This document shows positions 1 through 6,363 of a stretch of DNA of 7,627 nucleotides, in pieces (the stretch's first letter is position 1; each line of letters starts with the position of its first letter). Position numbers and translations under genes: made by a program. The DNA is taken from assembly GCA_903953455.1 (NCBI GenBank), contig CAJBJW010000289.1:1-7627 (forward strand), given 5' to 3'. Source of the DNA: an uncultured Pseudomonadota bacterium (GTDB lineage Bacteria > Pseudomonadota > Gammaproteobacteria > Methylococcales > Methylomonadaceae). A model generated the notes under the pieces. It searched no databases and was not told the origin of the DNA. It saw only the letters and a program-made list of their open reading frames with translations.

Positions 1-101
1 TCCATTCGTGCATTTGCCCTAGAAAATCTTCTTGTGCCTTGTATGTTGTGAAAAGTGCTGTAATAATGGGGCAATTAAAGTACAGATACGGGTTTAATTT
101 T
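1..101. other. Region upstream of tatB, no gene recognised
   Basis: I see no supported gene here. One plus-strand frame is open from the window edge to a TGA at 49-51 (16 residues ending LLVPCML) and could be the tail of an upstream gene, but it matches nothing I know. It does not look like the charged tail of TatA, the usual neighbour before tatB. The tatB frame is also open upstream through 39, but those residues do not resemble a TatB N-terminus. There is no obvious promoter. Confidence 0.3.
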
Positions 102-407
102 ATGTTTGAAGTGGGTTTTTCAGAATTGGTGATGGTAGGACTCGTTAGTTTACTTGTTATCGGACCTGAACGGTTGCCTAAGGTGGCGAGAGTAGTGGGT
201 TTTTGGATTGGTAAGATGCAGCAGATGGTGACGAGTGTTAAACTTGAAATTAGCCAAGAATTGCATGCGGAAGAAATTCGCCAACTATTGAAAGAAAATG
301 AAACCATGTATCAACTAGACGATAAAATTGCAGAAAAGACGCTTTCAGATGCGGCGACACATTCCACGTCACCGGCAATATCTAAAACACCACAATCTCA
401 TGAATAA
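102..407 (+). CDS. tatB: Sec-independent protein translocase subunit TatB
   Basis: TatB is the membrane subunit that, with TatC, recognises twin-arginine signal peptides and passes folded proteins to the TatA pore. The start at 102 is chosen because the protein then begins MFEVGFSEL, the typical TatB start; the frame stays open to 39 but those residues do not fit the family. One N-terminal transmembrane helix (about residues 5-21) carries the conserved Glu8, followed by the GPERLP hinge (21-26), an amphipathic helix (about 27-65) and a short polar tail rich in Ser/Thr. At 101 residues it is clearly shorter than the 171-residue E. coli protein, with the loss in the variable C-terminal tail. 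No strong Shine-Dalgarno is visible. Its last 8 bases overlap tatC (ATGAATAA), suggesting translational coupling. Identification is firm; TatA is distinguished by the Glu8 and GPERLP pattern. Confidence 0.93.
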   Translation: MFEVGFSELVMVGLVSLLVIGPERLPKVARVVGFWIGKMQQMVTSVKLEISQELHAEEIRQLLKENETMYQLDDKIAEKTLSDAATHSTSPAISKTPQSHE

Positions 408-1215
408 CAGCTCTTCTCATACGGCTGATTTGCCGTTCATTTCACATTTAATTGAGTTACGCAATCGCTTGATGCGTATTGTTATTTTTATTGCGTGTAT
501 TGCTCTTCCTCTTTCGATTTATGCAAACGAAATTTATGCACTTTTAGCGCAGCCATTAATGGCGCATTTGCCGCAAAATAGCACGATGATCGCTACAAAT
601 GTTACGTCACCCTTTATGACGCCGTTTAAATTGTCGCTGGTGACGGCCGTTTTCATTTCGATGCCTTTTGTCCTTTACCAATTTTGGGGATTTCTAGCGC
701 CTGCACTTTATCGCAATGAACAGCGCACTATTTTTCCATTGCTCGTTGCAAGTACGATTTTATTTTACTGTGGTGTGGCGTTTGCCTATTTTGTTGTTGC
801 GCCTTTAGTGCTTGCTTTTTTTAGTGCCGCTGCACCTACGGGTGTTACGGTAATGACAGACATTGAAGCCTACTTGGATTTTGTGTTGACCTTGTTTTTT
901 GCGTTTGGACTGTGTTTTGAAGTACCTATTTTTACAATTGTAGCTGTCTGGTCAGGTTTTACAACAATTGAAAGTTTAGTTGATAAACGTCCTTATGTGA
1001 TTGTTGGTGCTTTTATTGTTGGAATGTTTTTAACGCCACCGGATGTCCTTTCTCAAACACTGCTCGCTGTCCCTATGTGGTTGTTGTTTGAGGTAGGATT
1101 ATTGTTTGCACGACTCAAAATAAAGCATTCCCCTGATGATAGTCTTGGTGATAGTGCGAACGTCATTGTTGCGCCGTTAAATACGAATAAACGCCGTCGA
1201 AAATCCAAGAAGTAA
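400..1215 (+). CDS. tatC: Sec-independent protein translocase subunit TatC
   Basis: TatC is the multi-spanning core of the twin-arginine receptor complex; it binds the RR motif of signal peptides at the cytoplasmic face of the inner membrane. I take the ATG at 400 (271 residues), since the protein then starts MNNSSSHTADLPFISHL like other TatC proteins; an ATG at 328 is open but lies inside tatB and gives an unrelated leader. Visible landmarks are the cytoplasmic HLIELRNRL motif (residues 16-24), the STMIAT block followed by SPF, FWGFLAPALYRNEQR in the first cytoplasmic loop with its conserved Glu, and the GMFLTPPDVLSQTLLAVPM block near the last helices. Six hydrophobic segments are present. 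The C-terminal tail is strongly basic, ending KRRRKSKK, which is unlike the acidic tail of E. coli TatC. There is no clear Shine-Dalgarno, in keeping with coupling to tatB. Confidence 0.96.
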   Translation: MNNSSSHTADLPFISHLIELRNRLMRIVIFIACIALPLSIYANEIYALLAQPLMAHLPQNSTMIATNVTSPFMTPFKLSLVTAVFISMPFVLYQFWGFLAPALYRNEQRTIFPLLVASTILFYCGVAFAYFVVAPLVLAFFSAAAPTGVTVMTDIEAYLDFVLTLFFAFGLCFEVPIFTIVAVWSGFTTIESLVDKRPYVIVGAFIVGMFLTPPDVLSQTLLAVPMWLLFEVGLLFARLKIKHSPDDSLGDSANVIVAPLNTNKRRRKSKK

Positions 1216-1236
1216 ATTAGTCAATTAGGTTGTATT

Positions 1237-1617
1237 ATGAAGAAGATGATGTTTTTACTTGCTTGTTATCTTGTGATTGCAGGATGTGGTGAAAAAGAAA
1301 AGGCAGAGCCCATTGAACGTGTCACGGTGATGATTGAAAAAAGAGATAACCTTGCTTATGTGAAAGGTGAAGATTTGCCCTTTACTGGGTTGTTTGAGGG
1401 GTATTATCGAACGGGCTATAAAAAGGCTGAAATTCATTTTAAAAATGGTAAGCAAGAGGGAACTGCAAAACTTTGGCATGATAACGGGCAGTTGAGTAAC
1501 GAAGCAAATTTTAGAAATGGCAAACTAGACGGCTTATCGACAGAATGGCTTAGAAATGGCAACAAAAGTAAAGAACGTTTTTTTAATGATGGTAAATTAA
1601 TTGCCACGATGGAATAA
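1237..1617 (+). CDS. YwqK/MORN-like repeat lipoprotein
   Basis: This is a predicted 126-residue lipoprotein. Residues 1-16 form a short signal peptide (MKKMMFLLACYLV) ending in the lipobox I-A-G-C with the modified Cys at 17; Gly at +2 (not Asp) would favour outer-membrane sorting in enteric bacteria. The mature part holds about three MORN-like repeats of roughly 22 residues: about 51-68 (FTGLFEGYYRTG), 69-91 (NGKQEGTAKLWHDNGQ), 92-115 (NGKLDGLSTEWLRNG) and a partial one at 116-126. Databases often label this repeat architecture 'toxin-antitoxin system YwqK family antitoxin', but there is no toxin next door and a lipid-anchored envelope protein is a better reading. An AGG 7 nt before the ATG supports the start. 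It lies 21 nt after tatC and 9 nt before moaB, so it is probably cotranscribed. The specific function is unknown. Confidence 0.8.
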   Translation: MKKMMFLLACYLVIAGCGEKEKAEPIERVTVMIEKRDNLAYVKGEDLPFTGLFEGYYRTGYKKAEIHFKNGKQEGTAKLWHDNGQLSNEANFRNGKLDGLSTEWLRNGNKSKERFFNDGKLIATME

Positions 1618-1626
1618 ACGATAAAA

Positions 1627-2139
1627 ATGAATGATTTTATTGAGCTAAACATTGCTGTTTTAACGGTTTCAGATACGCGAAATGATACAAATGATATCTC
1701 TGGCGATACGCTAGTTGAGAGAATTCTACAAGCAGGGCATAAGGTAATAGAAAAAAAAATCGTGGCTGATAATATATATATGATTCGGGCGGTTGTTTCG
1801 CAGTGGATTGTAGAAGAACAAATTAACGTCATTGTTACAACAGGTGGAACGGGGGTAACTGGGCGAGATGGCACACCCGAAGCGATTGCCCCACTTTTAG
1901 ATAAAGTACTGGATGGTTTTGGTGAAATATTTCGCTGGCTTTCCTATGCGGATATACAGACGTCAACTATTCAGTCGCGCGCTATTTCGGGTGTTGCAAA
2001 TGGCACCTACATTTTTTGTTTACCTGGATCCTCAAGTGCGTGTCGTATGGCTTGGGATTCTTTGATACAAGCACAACTTGATTCACGCACACGTCCGTGT
2101 AATTTGGTTCAACTTATGCCTCGGCTTTTGGAAAAATAA
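1627..2139 (+). CDS. moaB: Molybdopterin biosynthesis protein MoaB (MoaB/MogA family)
   Basis: A MoaB/MogA-family protein of molybdenum cofactor synthesis. Active members adenylylate molybdopterin before molybdate insertion; the E. coli MoaB itself has no essential role, MogA doing the job. The 170-residue length and full-length pattern fit MoaB: an N-terminal IAVLTVSDTR strand (9-18), SGD (25-27), the nucleotide/pterin-binding GGTG (73-76) followed by RD (80-81) and TPEA (83-86), then GFGEIFR, TSTIQSRA, LPGSSSACRMAW and the LDSRTRPCN C-terminal signature. Unlike E. coli MoaB, which has EGDQAPEA here, this protein keeps the RDGTPEA form seen in MogA, so it may be catalytically active; that is inference. 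A run of nine A bases lies within the gene (1751-1759). The start sits 9 nt after the lipoprotein gene with no strong Shine-Dalgarno, and the next gene follows after 2 nt. Confidence 0.9.
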   Translation: MNDFIELNIAVLTVSDTRNDTNDISGDTLVERILQAGHKVIEKKIVADNIYMIRAVVSQWIVEEQINVIVTTGGTGVTGRDGTPEAIAPLLDKVLDGFGEIFRWLSYADIQTSTIQSRAISGVANGTYIFCLPGSSSACRMAWDSLIQAQLDSRTRPCNLVQLMPRLLEK

Positions 2140-2141
2140 TT

Positions 2142-2546
2142 ATGCCTTCAGTTTTTTTATTTCTCGGTACAACTTTTGCGTTTTTGGGTGTTGTCTTTGG
2201 TGCTTTTGGTGCTCATCTCCTTAAAACAATGATTACGCCCGAACTCCTTGCTGTTTATCAAACGGGGGTAACATATCAAATGTGGCATGCTTTTGGATTG
2301 ATTGCTATTGCGCTTATGCAGCAATATGATCCACAATCTTTGTTACTTAAGTGGTCAGGTTCGTTGATGTTTTTAGGTATTGTTTTGTTTTCAGGAAGTT
2401 TGTATTTGCTTGCTGTACTTGATGTGCCTGAGTTAGGTAAAATTACCCCTATTGGCGGTGTCAGTTTTTTAATTTCATGGTCATTATTGGTGATTTTTTC
2501 AGGAAAAAAACAGACACGTCAACGCTATAAATCATCGCGGTATTAA
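2142..2546 (+). CDS. DUF423 family inner-membrane protein (YgdD-like)
   Basis: A 134-residue integral membrane protein of the DUF423/YgdD family, whose function is not established. Four hydrophobic helices are visible: about 4-24, 45-60, 72-92 and 102-120. Family signatures are the GAFGAH motif at the end of helix 1 (20-25), the YQTGVTYQMWHAFGL segment leading into helix 2, LFSGSLYLL in helix 3 (82-90) and TPIGGVSFLISW at the start of helix 4. The short C-terminal tail is basic (KKQTRQRYK), which by the positive-inside rule should be cytoplasmic. The gene begins only 2 nt after the moaB stop; a GGA within the end of moaB may serve as its ribosome site. It lies 17 nt before hflD. The family assignment is firm from these motifs, but no role can be inferred from the neighbours. 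Confidence 0.88.
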   Translation: MPSVFLFLGTTFAFLGVVFGAFGAHLLKTMITPELLAVYQTGVTYQMWHAFGLIAIALMQQYDPQSLLLKWSGSLMFLGIVLFSGSLYLLAVLDVPELGKITPIGGVSFLISWSLLVIFSGKKQTRQRYKSSRY

Positions 2547-2563
2547 AATTTAGGACGATAAAT

Positions 2564-3190
2564 ATGGAACTCGATACATTAACCAATCAAGTTATTGCGT
2601 TAGCAGGTATTGCACAATCAGTTGCATTAGTGCATGAATTGGCGACAACAGGTAAAGTTGATTCAAAAGGGCTTGAAACGGCGGTGATTTGCTTGCTCAA
2701 AACCGAATCGGATAATGTCCTCGATATTTATGGCAATGATTTGGCGAATCTTAAAATAGGGCTTAACCATTTAAAAAGTCAATTAACAGGTTATGAAATC
2801 GCTTATCCAGATCAAGCGCGTTACGCGGCATCGCTCGTTTTTTTAGAGCAGCAATTGAGGGAAACTCCGTCAATGCTAAAAACCATTTCAGTTGGGCTTG
2901 ATCGTGCTAAATCACAAACTGAACATTTTAGTTTAACGCATGAAAATGTGTTGGCAAATTTGGGTAACTTGTATTTACAGACGGTAAGTAAATTTCAGCC
3001 GCGTATTATGATTAACGGTGTGCCAGATCATTTATCGCGACCTGAAGTGGCGGATAAAATTCGAACTTGTCTACTTGCGGGTATTCGCAGTGCGATGCTC
3101 TGGAAGCAATGCGGTGGTAGACGTTGGAAGTTTTTATTATTTCGTAAAAAAACGGTGGTAGAGGTTGAGCGTTTACTGCAACAATTGTAA
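2564..3190 (+). CDS. hflD: High frequency lysogenization protein HflD homolog
   Basis: HflD (YcfC) is a peripheral inner-membrane, mostly helical protein; in E. coli it binds phage lambda CII and affects the lysis/lysogeny choice, while its normal cell role is unclear. The 208-residue length is close to the 213 of E. coli. Shared signatures are the N-terminal ALAGIAQSVALV (12-23), the YGNDLANLKIGL block, the RYAASLVFLEQQL helix, QTEHF, the PRIMINGVPDHL segment and LLAGIRSAMLWKQCGG (170-185) near the C-terminus. An AGGA 8 nt before the ATG is the best ribosome site in this gene run and supports the start. In enteric bacteria hflD follows mnmA and precedes purB; here it instead lies between a DUF423 gene and prmC, with prmC starting directly after its stop codon. 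Confidence 0.92.
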   Translation: MELDTLTNQVIALAGIAQSVALVHELATTGKVDSKGLETAVICLLKTESDNVLDIYGNDLANLKIGLNHLKSQLTGYEIAYPDQARYAASLVFLEQQLRETPSMLKTISVGLDRAKSQTEHFSLTHENVLANLGNLYLQTVSKFQPRIMINGVPDHLSRPEVADKIRTCLLAGIRSAMLWKQCGGRRWKFLLFRKKTVVEVERLLQQL

Positions 3191-4051
3191 ATGTCGCTTA
3201 CGACATTTTGTATGACTACAATTAAAAAGCAATTAGATAATGCGTCTGATATTTTAGCGAATCATTCATTGTCACCGCGTCTTGATGCAGAAGTTTTGTT
3301 GGCATTTGTTTTAGGTAAAAATCGTAGTTATTTGCGTGCTTGGGATGATAAACAGCTTGAAGTCAAATCACTAGAGCCATTTGTAGAGTTAGTTGAAAAA
3401 CGATCTGTAGGTGTGCCTGTTGCCTATTTGACGGGGCAACGTGAGTTTTGGTCGCGGGACTTTAAAGTATCGCCAGCAGTGTTGATTCCAAGGCCTGAAA
3501 CGGAGTTATTAATTGAGTTGTGCCTAGAGAGTCTTTCTAGTAGACAAAAATATGCTGTGTTAGACTTGGGAACTGGTTCAGGTGCCATTGCCGTTACATT
3601 GGCTGCTGAGCGTCCACTAGTTGAAATGACAGCGGTGGATAAAAGTGTCGATGCGCTTGAGATAGCGAAAGAAAACGCGCTTCGATATAATTGCCAACAT
3701 ATTGAATTTGTATTGAGTGATTGGTTATCTGCGTTGTCTACCGATGCGACATTTGATTTCATTTTGAGTAATCCTCCGTATATTGCACAAGATGATGTAC
3801 ATTTATCACAAGGCGATGTGCGTTTTGAGCCAATGTCTGCTTTAGTTGCTGAAGATAAAGGGCTTGGTGATATTAAACGAATTGCGAATGATGCAAAAAA
3901 ACATTTACGTCCAGGTGGGCAGTTATGGTTTGAGCATGGGTATAATCAAGCGCGAGAAACACAAGAAATTTTAAAAGAGTTGAATTATAAAGATGTAAAA
4001 ACCTATTTTGACTTATCGGGTCAACCGCGGGTGACAATGGGCTTTATTTGA
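3191..4051 (+). CDS. prmC: Peptide chain release factor N5-glutamine methyltransferase PrmC
   Basis: PrmC (HemK) transfers a methyl group from S-adenosylmethionine to the glutamine of the GGQ motif in release factors RF1 and RF2, raising termination efficiency. The N-terminal helical domain (about residues 10-85) ends in the family segment TGQREFWSRDFKVSP, followed by LIPRPETE (98-105). The SAM-binding motif I is LDLGTGSGAIAV (124-135), the acidic motif II is AVDKS, and the catalytic NPPY is at 194-197 with the typical DVRFEPMSALVA segment after it. Two starts are possible: ATG at 3191, abutting the hflD stop (286 residues), or ATG at 3212 (279 residues, MTTIKKQLDNAS), which is nearer the usual family length of about 277. 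Neither has a clear Shine-Dalgarno. The gene is usually beside prfA; here it closes the tat-moaB-hflD run and is followed by a strong terminator. Confidence 0.95.
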   Translation: MSLTTFCMTTIKKQLDNASDILANHSLSPRLDAEVLLAFVLGKNRSYLRAWDDKQLEVKSLEPFVELVEKRSVGVPVAYLTGQREFWSRDFKVSPAVLIPRPETELLIELCLESLSSRQKYAVLDLGTGSGAIAVTLAAERPLVEMTAVDKSVDALEIAKENALRYNCQHIEFVLSDWLSALSTDATFDFILSNPPYIAQDDVHLSQGDVRFEPMSALVAEDKGLGDIKRIANDAKKHLRPGGQLWFEHGYNQARETQEILKELNYKDVKTYFDLSGQPRVTMGFI

Positions 4052-4063
4052 ATAATTAAGCAT

Positions 4064-4103
4064 AAAAAAACGCCCGTTTAGTCATCTAAACGGGCGTTTT
4101 TTG
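4064..4103. terminator. Bidirectional intrinsic terminator between prmC and fusA
   Basis: A perfect inverted repeat has arms at 4065-4080 and 4087-4102 (16 bp, or 17 bp if G4081 pairs with C4086, leaving a TCAT loop). The GC-rich core is ACGCCCGT/ACGGGCG, flanked by A7 on the left and T6 on the right, so each strand reads hairpin then U-tract. It lies 13 nt after the prmC stop and 17 nt after the end of the converging fusA gene. This is the standard layout for one hairpin serving both convergent units. Confidence 0.92.
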
Positions 4104-4119
4104 CTTTATGGATTAAACG

Positions 4120-6213
4120 TTACTTTGATTTTGCTTTATTACGTTCTGCAACTTCTTTAATGACTTCTTCAGAAACGTTTTTAGGGCAAGGCAAGTAATG
4201 TGAGAATTCCATTGAGAACTGGCCACGACCTGACGTCATGGTACGTAAATCGCCAATGTATCCAAACATTTCGCTCAAAGGCACTTCAGATTTAATACGA
4301 ACACCTGTTGCACCCGCGTCTTGTGATTTAATCATCCCACGACGACGATTTAAGTCACCAATAACGTCACCAACATGATCAGATGGTGTGAACGTATCAA
4401 CTGCCATAATCGGTTCAATTAATTGTGGTGATGCTTTAGGAATTGATTGACGGAAAGCGGCTTTCGCAGCAATCTCAAACGCAATAGCTGATGAGTCAAC
4501 TGCGTGGAAACCACCGTCAGTTAAGTTTACTTTGAAATCAAGGCAAGGGAATCCGGCAAGTACACCTTTATCAAGCATTGATTTAAAGCCTTTTTCAACA
4601 GCAGGGAAGTATTCGCGCGGTACATTACCACCCGTAACAGTTGATTCAAATACGAAACCTGAACCAGGCTCACCTGGGGTGATGATGTAGTTGATTTTAC
4701 CGTATTGACCTGAACCACCTGATTGTTTTTTGTGAGTGTATTCGTCTTCTACTTCGCGTGTAATGGTTTCGCGGTAGGCAACTTGTGGTTTACCTACGAT
4801 AACGTCAACACCATGAGTACGACGTAAAATGTCCACTTTGATATCTAAGTGTAATTCGCCCATTCCTTTCAAAATTGTTTCGCCGCTGTCTTCGTCGGTT
4901 TCAACGTGGAATGAGGGATCTTCTTGAATCATTTTACCTAGTGCAACGCCCATTTTTTCAGAGGCGCTTTTATCTTTTGGCGAAATAGCTAGCGAGATAA
5001 CGGGTTCTGGGAACACCATAGGCTCTAATGTTGCTGGAAATTTTGGATCGCACAAAGTGTGACCAGTTTGCACGTTTTTCATACCTAAAACTGCAACGAT
5101 ATCACCAGCTTGTGCAGATTCTAATTCAATACGTGAATCAGCATGCATTTCAACAATACGACCAATACGTTCTGTTTTACCAGTAAACGTATTTAAAACT
5201 GCGGTACCTTTTTCTAATTTTCCTGAGTAAATACGCAAGAAAGTCAAGGCACCAAAACGATCATCCATAATTTTGAATGCAAGTGCTCTCAAAGGTTTTT
5301 CTGCGTCGACAATAGCAAAAGTTCCTGTCGCATTGCCATCTAAATCGACTTCTGGTTGTGGATTAACGTCAGTTGGGCAAGGTAAGTAGTCAATTACACC
5401 GTCTAATACTAGCTGAACACCTTTGTTTTTGAATGACGAACCGCAGAAAGTAGGGAAGAAATCCATATTTACGGTGCCTTTACGGATACAACGTTTCAAT
5501 GTATCAATATCAGGTGAAATTTCGTCATCTAAGTATTTTTCATACACATCATCGTCTTGATCAACAACATCTTCAACTAATTTTTGACGCCATTCTTCCG
5601 CTTTTGCTTGCATATCAGCTGGAATTTCTTCGATGGTGTATTTCAATGGATCGCCAGATTCATCCCAAACCCACGCTTTCATTGTGAGTAAGTCAACAAC
5701 ACCTACAAATTGGTCTTCTGTACCAATTGGTAATGTCATAACAACTGGTTTTGCCGCTAACACGTCTTCAACTTGTTTAACCACGCGATAAAAATCAGCA
5801 CCGATACGATCTAATTTGTTGACGTAAATCACACGAGAAACTTTTGAATCGTTCGCGTAACGCCAATTAGTTTCTGATTGAGGCTCAACACCGCCTGACC
5901 CACAGAATACACCAACACCACCGTCTAATACTTTTAATGAACGGTAAACTTCGATTGTGAAGTCAACGTGACCTGGTGTGTCGATGATGTTAAAACGGTG
6001 ATCTTTCCAAAAACAGGTAGTTGCCGCAGATTGGATAGTAATACCGCGTTCTTGCTCTTGTTCCATAAAATCGGTGGTTGCAGCACCATCGTGAACTTCG
6101 CCGATTTTGTGAATTTTACCGGTTAATTTCAAAATACGTTCGGTCGTGGTGGTTTTACCCGCGTCAACGTGAGCGAAAATACCGATGTTTCTATAAAGGG
6201 ATAAATCTGTCAT
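4120..6213 (-). CDS. fusA: Elongation factor G, FusA2-like, stand-alone copy
   Basis: EF-G is the ribosomal translocase GTPase. The protein has 697 residues, the full family length. G-domain motifs are the P-loop AHVDAGKT (14-21), RGITI (56-60), DTPGH (78-82, with the conserved His82), NKLD (132-135) and the GSSFKNKG motif. Later domains are intact: GMGELHLDI, KPQVAYRE, QSGGSGQYG and the domain IV tip GGFHAVDSS (567-575), ending in the PLSEMFGYIGDLRTMTSGRG block of domain V. Details such as YRSLKVLDGG, FCGSGGVEPQSETNWRYAN and MDDRFGALTF match, from memory, the second EF-G (FusA2) of Vibrio rather than the str-operon FusA. The gene is alone, without rpsL, rpsG or tuf nearby, which also fits. 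The start matches the MTDLS N-terminus of that group; the ribosome site is weak (GAG about 11 nt upstream). Whether another EF-G exists elsewhere cannot be seen, so subtype is inferred. Confidence 0.95.
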   Translation of the reverse strand: MTDLSLYRNIGIFAHVDAGKTTTTERILKLTGKIHKIGEVHDGAATTDFMEQEQERGITIQSAATTCFWKDHRFNIIDTPGHVDFTIEVYRSLKVLDGGVGVFCGSGGVEPQSETNWRYANDSKVSRVIYVNKLDRIGADFYRVVKQVEDVLAAKPVVMTLPIGTEDQFVGVVDLLTMKAWVWDESGDPLKYTIEEIPADMQAKAEEWRQKLVEDVVDQDDDVYEKYLDDEISPDIDTLKRCIRKGTVNMDFFPTFCGSSFKNKGVQLVLDGVIDYLPCPTDVNPQPEVDLDGNATGTFAIVDAEKPLRALAFKIMDDRFGALTFLRIYSGKLEKGTAVLNTFTGKTERIGRIVEMHADSRIELESAQAGDIVAVLGMKNVQTGHTLCDPKFPATLEPMVFPEPVISLAISPKDKSASEKMGVALGKMIQEDPSFHVETDEDSGETILKGMGELHLDIKVDILRRTHGVDVIVGKPQVAYRETITREVEDEYTHKKQSGGSGQYGKINYIITPGEPGSGFVFESTVTGGNVPREYFPAVEKGFKSMLDKGVLAGFPCLDFKVNLTDGGFHAVDSSAIAFEIAAKAAFRQSIPKASPQLIEPIMAVDTFTPSDHVGDVIGDLNRRRGMIKSQDAGATGVRIKSEVPLSEMFGYIGDLRTMTSGRGQFSMEFSHYLPCPKNVSEEVIKEVAERNKAKSK

Positions 6214-6243
6214 GTGTTTACTTACTCTAAAGGAGATGAAAAG

Positions 6244-6313
6244 ACTAGTTGAAAGTTCACTATTTTAACCTAAAAATAGTCAAATAAGATAAAAAACCGT
6301 TAACTAGTTGAAA
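6244..6313. repeat. 11-nt direct repeat in the fusA leader
   Basis: ACTAGTTGAAA (plus strand) occurs at 6244-6254 and again at 6303-6313, 59 nt apart, both upstream of fusA. The second copy overlaps the candidate -10 region and lies in the palindrome AACTAGTT. These could be operator half-sites or a chance or slippage repeat in AT-rich DNA; no known regulator site is recognised. Confidence 0.4.
6259..6280. repeat. 8-bp inverted repeat in the fusA leader
   Basis: ACTATTTT (6259-6266) and AAAATAGT (6273-6280) are perfect inverted copies around a 6-nt centre. The element lies 46 nt upstream of the fusA start, probably inside the transcribed leader. No T-tract follows it on the minus strand and the stem is AT-rich, so it is unlikely to be a terminator; an operator or weak leader hairpin is possible. 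Confidence 0.4.
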
Positions 6314-6329
6314 AAATTTAGGGTGTCAA
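6301..6329 (-). promoter_or_regulatory. Candidate sigma-70 promoter for fusA
   Basis: Reading the minus strand, a perfect -35 hexamer TTGACA (6329-6324) is followed after exactly 17 nt by TAGTTA (6306-6301). The -10 is a poor match (first two bases only), so the call rests on the -35 and spacing. Transcription would begin near 6294, giving a leader of about 80 nt. The dead gene upstream makes a private promoter for fusA necessary, but another site in this AT-rich stretch could serve. Confidence 0.3.
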
Positions 6330-6363
6330 GTGAGAAATTGTCCATTGAATACATTAAATTTCC

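Noticed and set aside
39..101. Upstream in-frame extension of tatB
   Set aside because: TatB proteins begin at MF-[DE]-[IV]-GFSEL, and the extra residues show no family resemblance.
328..399. Upstream in-frame extension of tatC
   Set aside because: It lies within tatB, gives a basic leader unlike any TatC, and the ATG at 400 gives the expected N-terminus.
1237..1617. Toxin-antitoxin module
   Set aside because: Only the YwqK-type repeat protein is present; neighbours are moaB and tatC, and the protein has a lipoprotein signal.
1434..1874. 146-codon minus-strand open frame opposite the lipoprotein and moaB
   Set aside because: It spans two well-supported plus-strand genes, has no recognisable domain, and is a shadow of their codon pattern.
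2564..3190. Phage-related locus because of the HflD name
   Set aside because: HflD is a chromosomal host protein; no integrase, repressor or attachment-site repeats are visible.
6225..6240. AAGGAGATG on the plus strand, resembling a ribosome site with a start codon
   Set aside because: The frame that follows soon reaches a stop, and the site lies in the fusA leader on the opposite strand.
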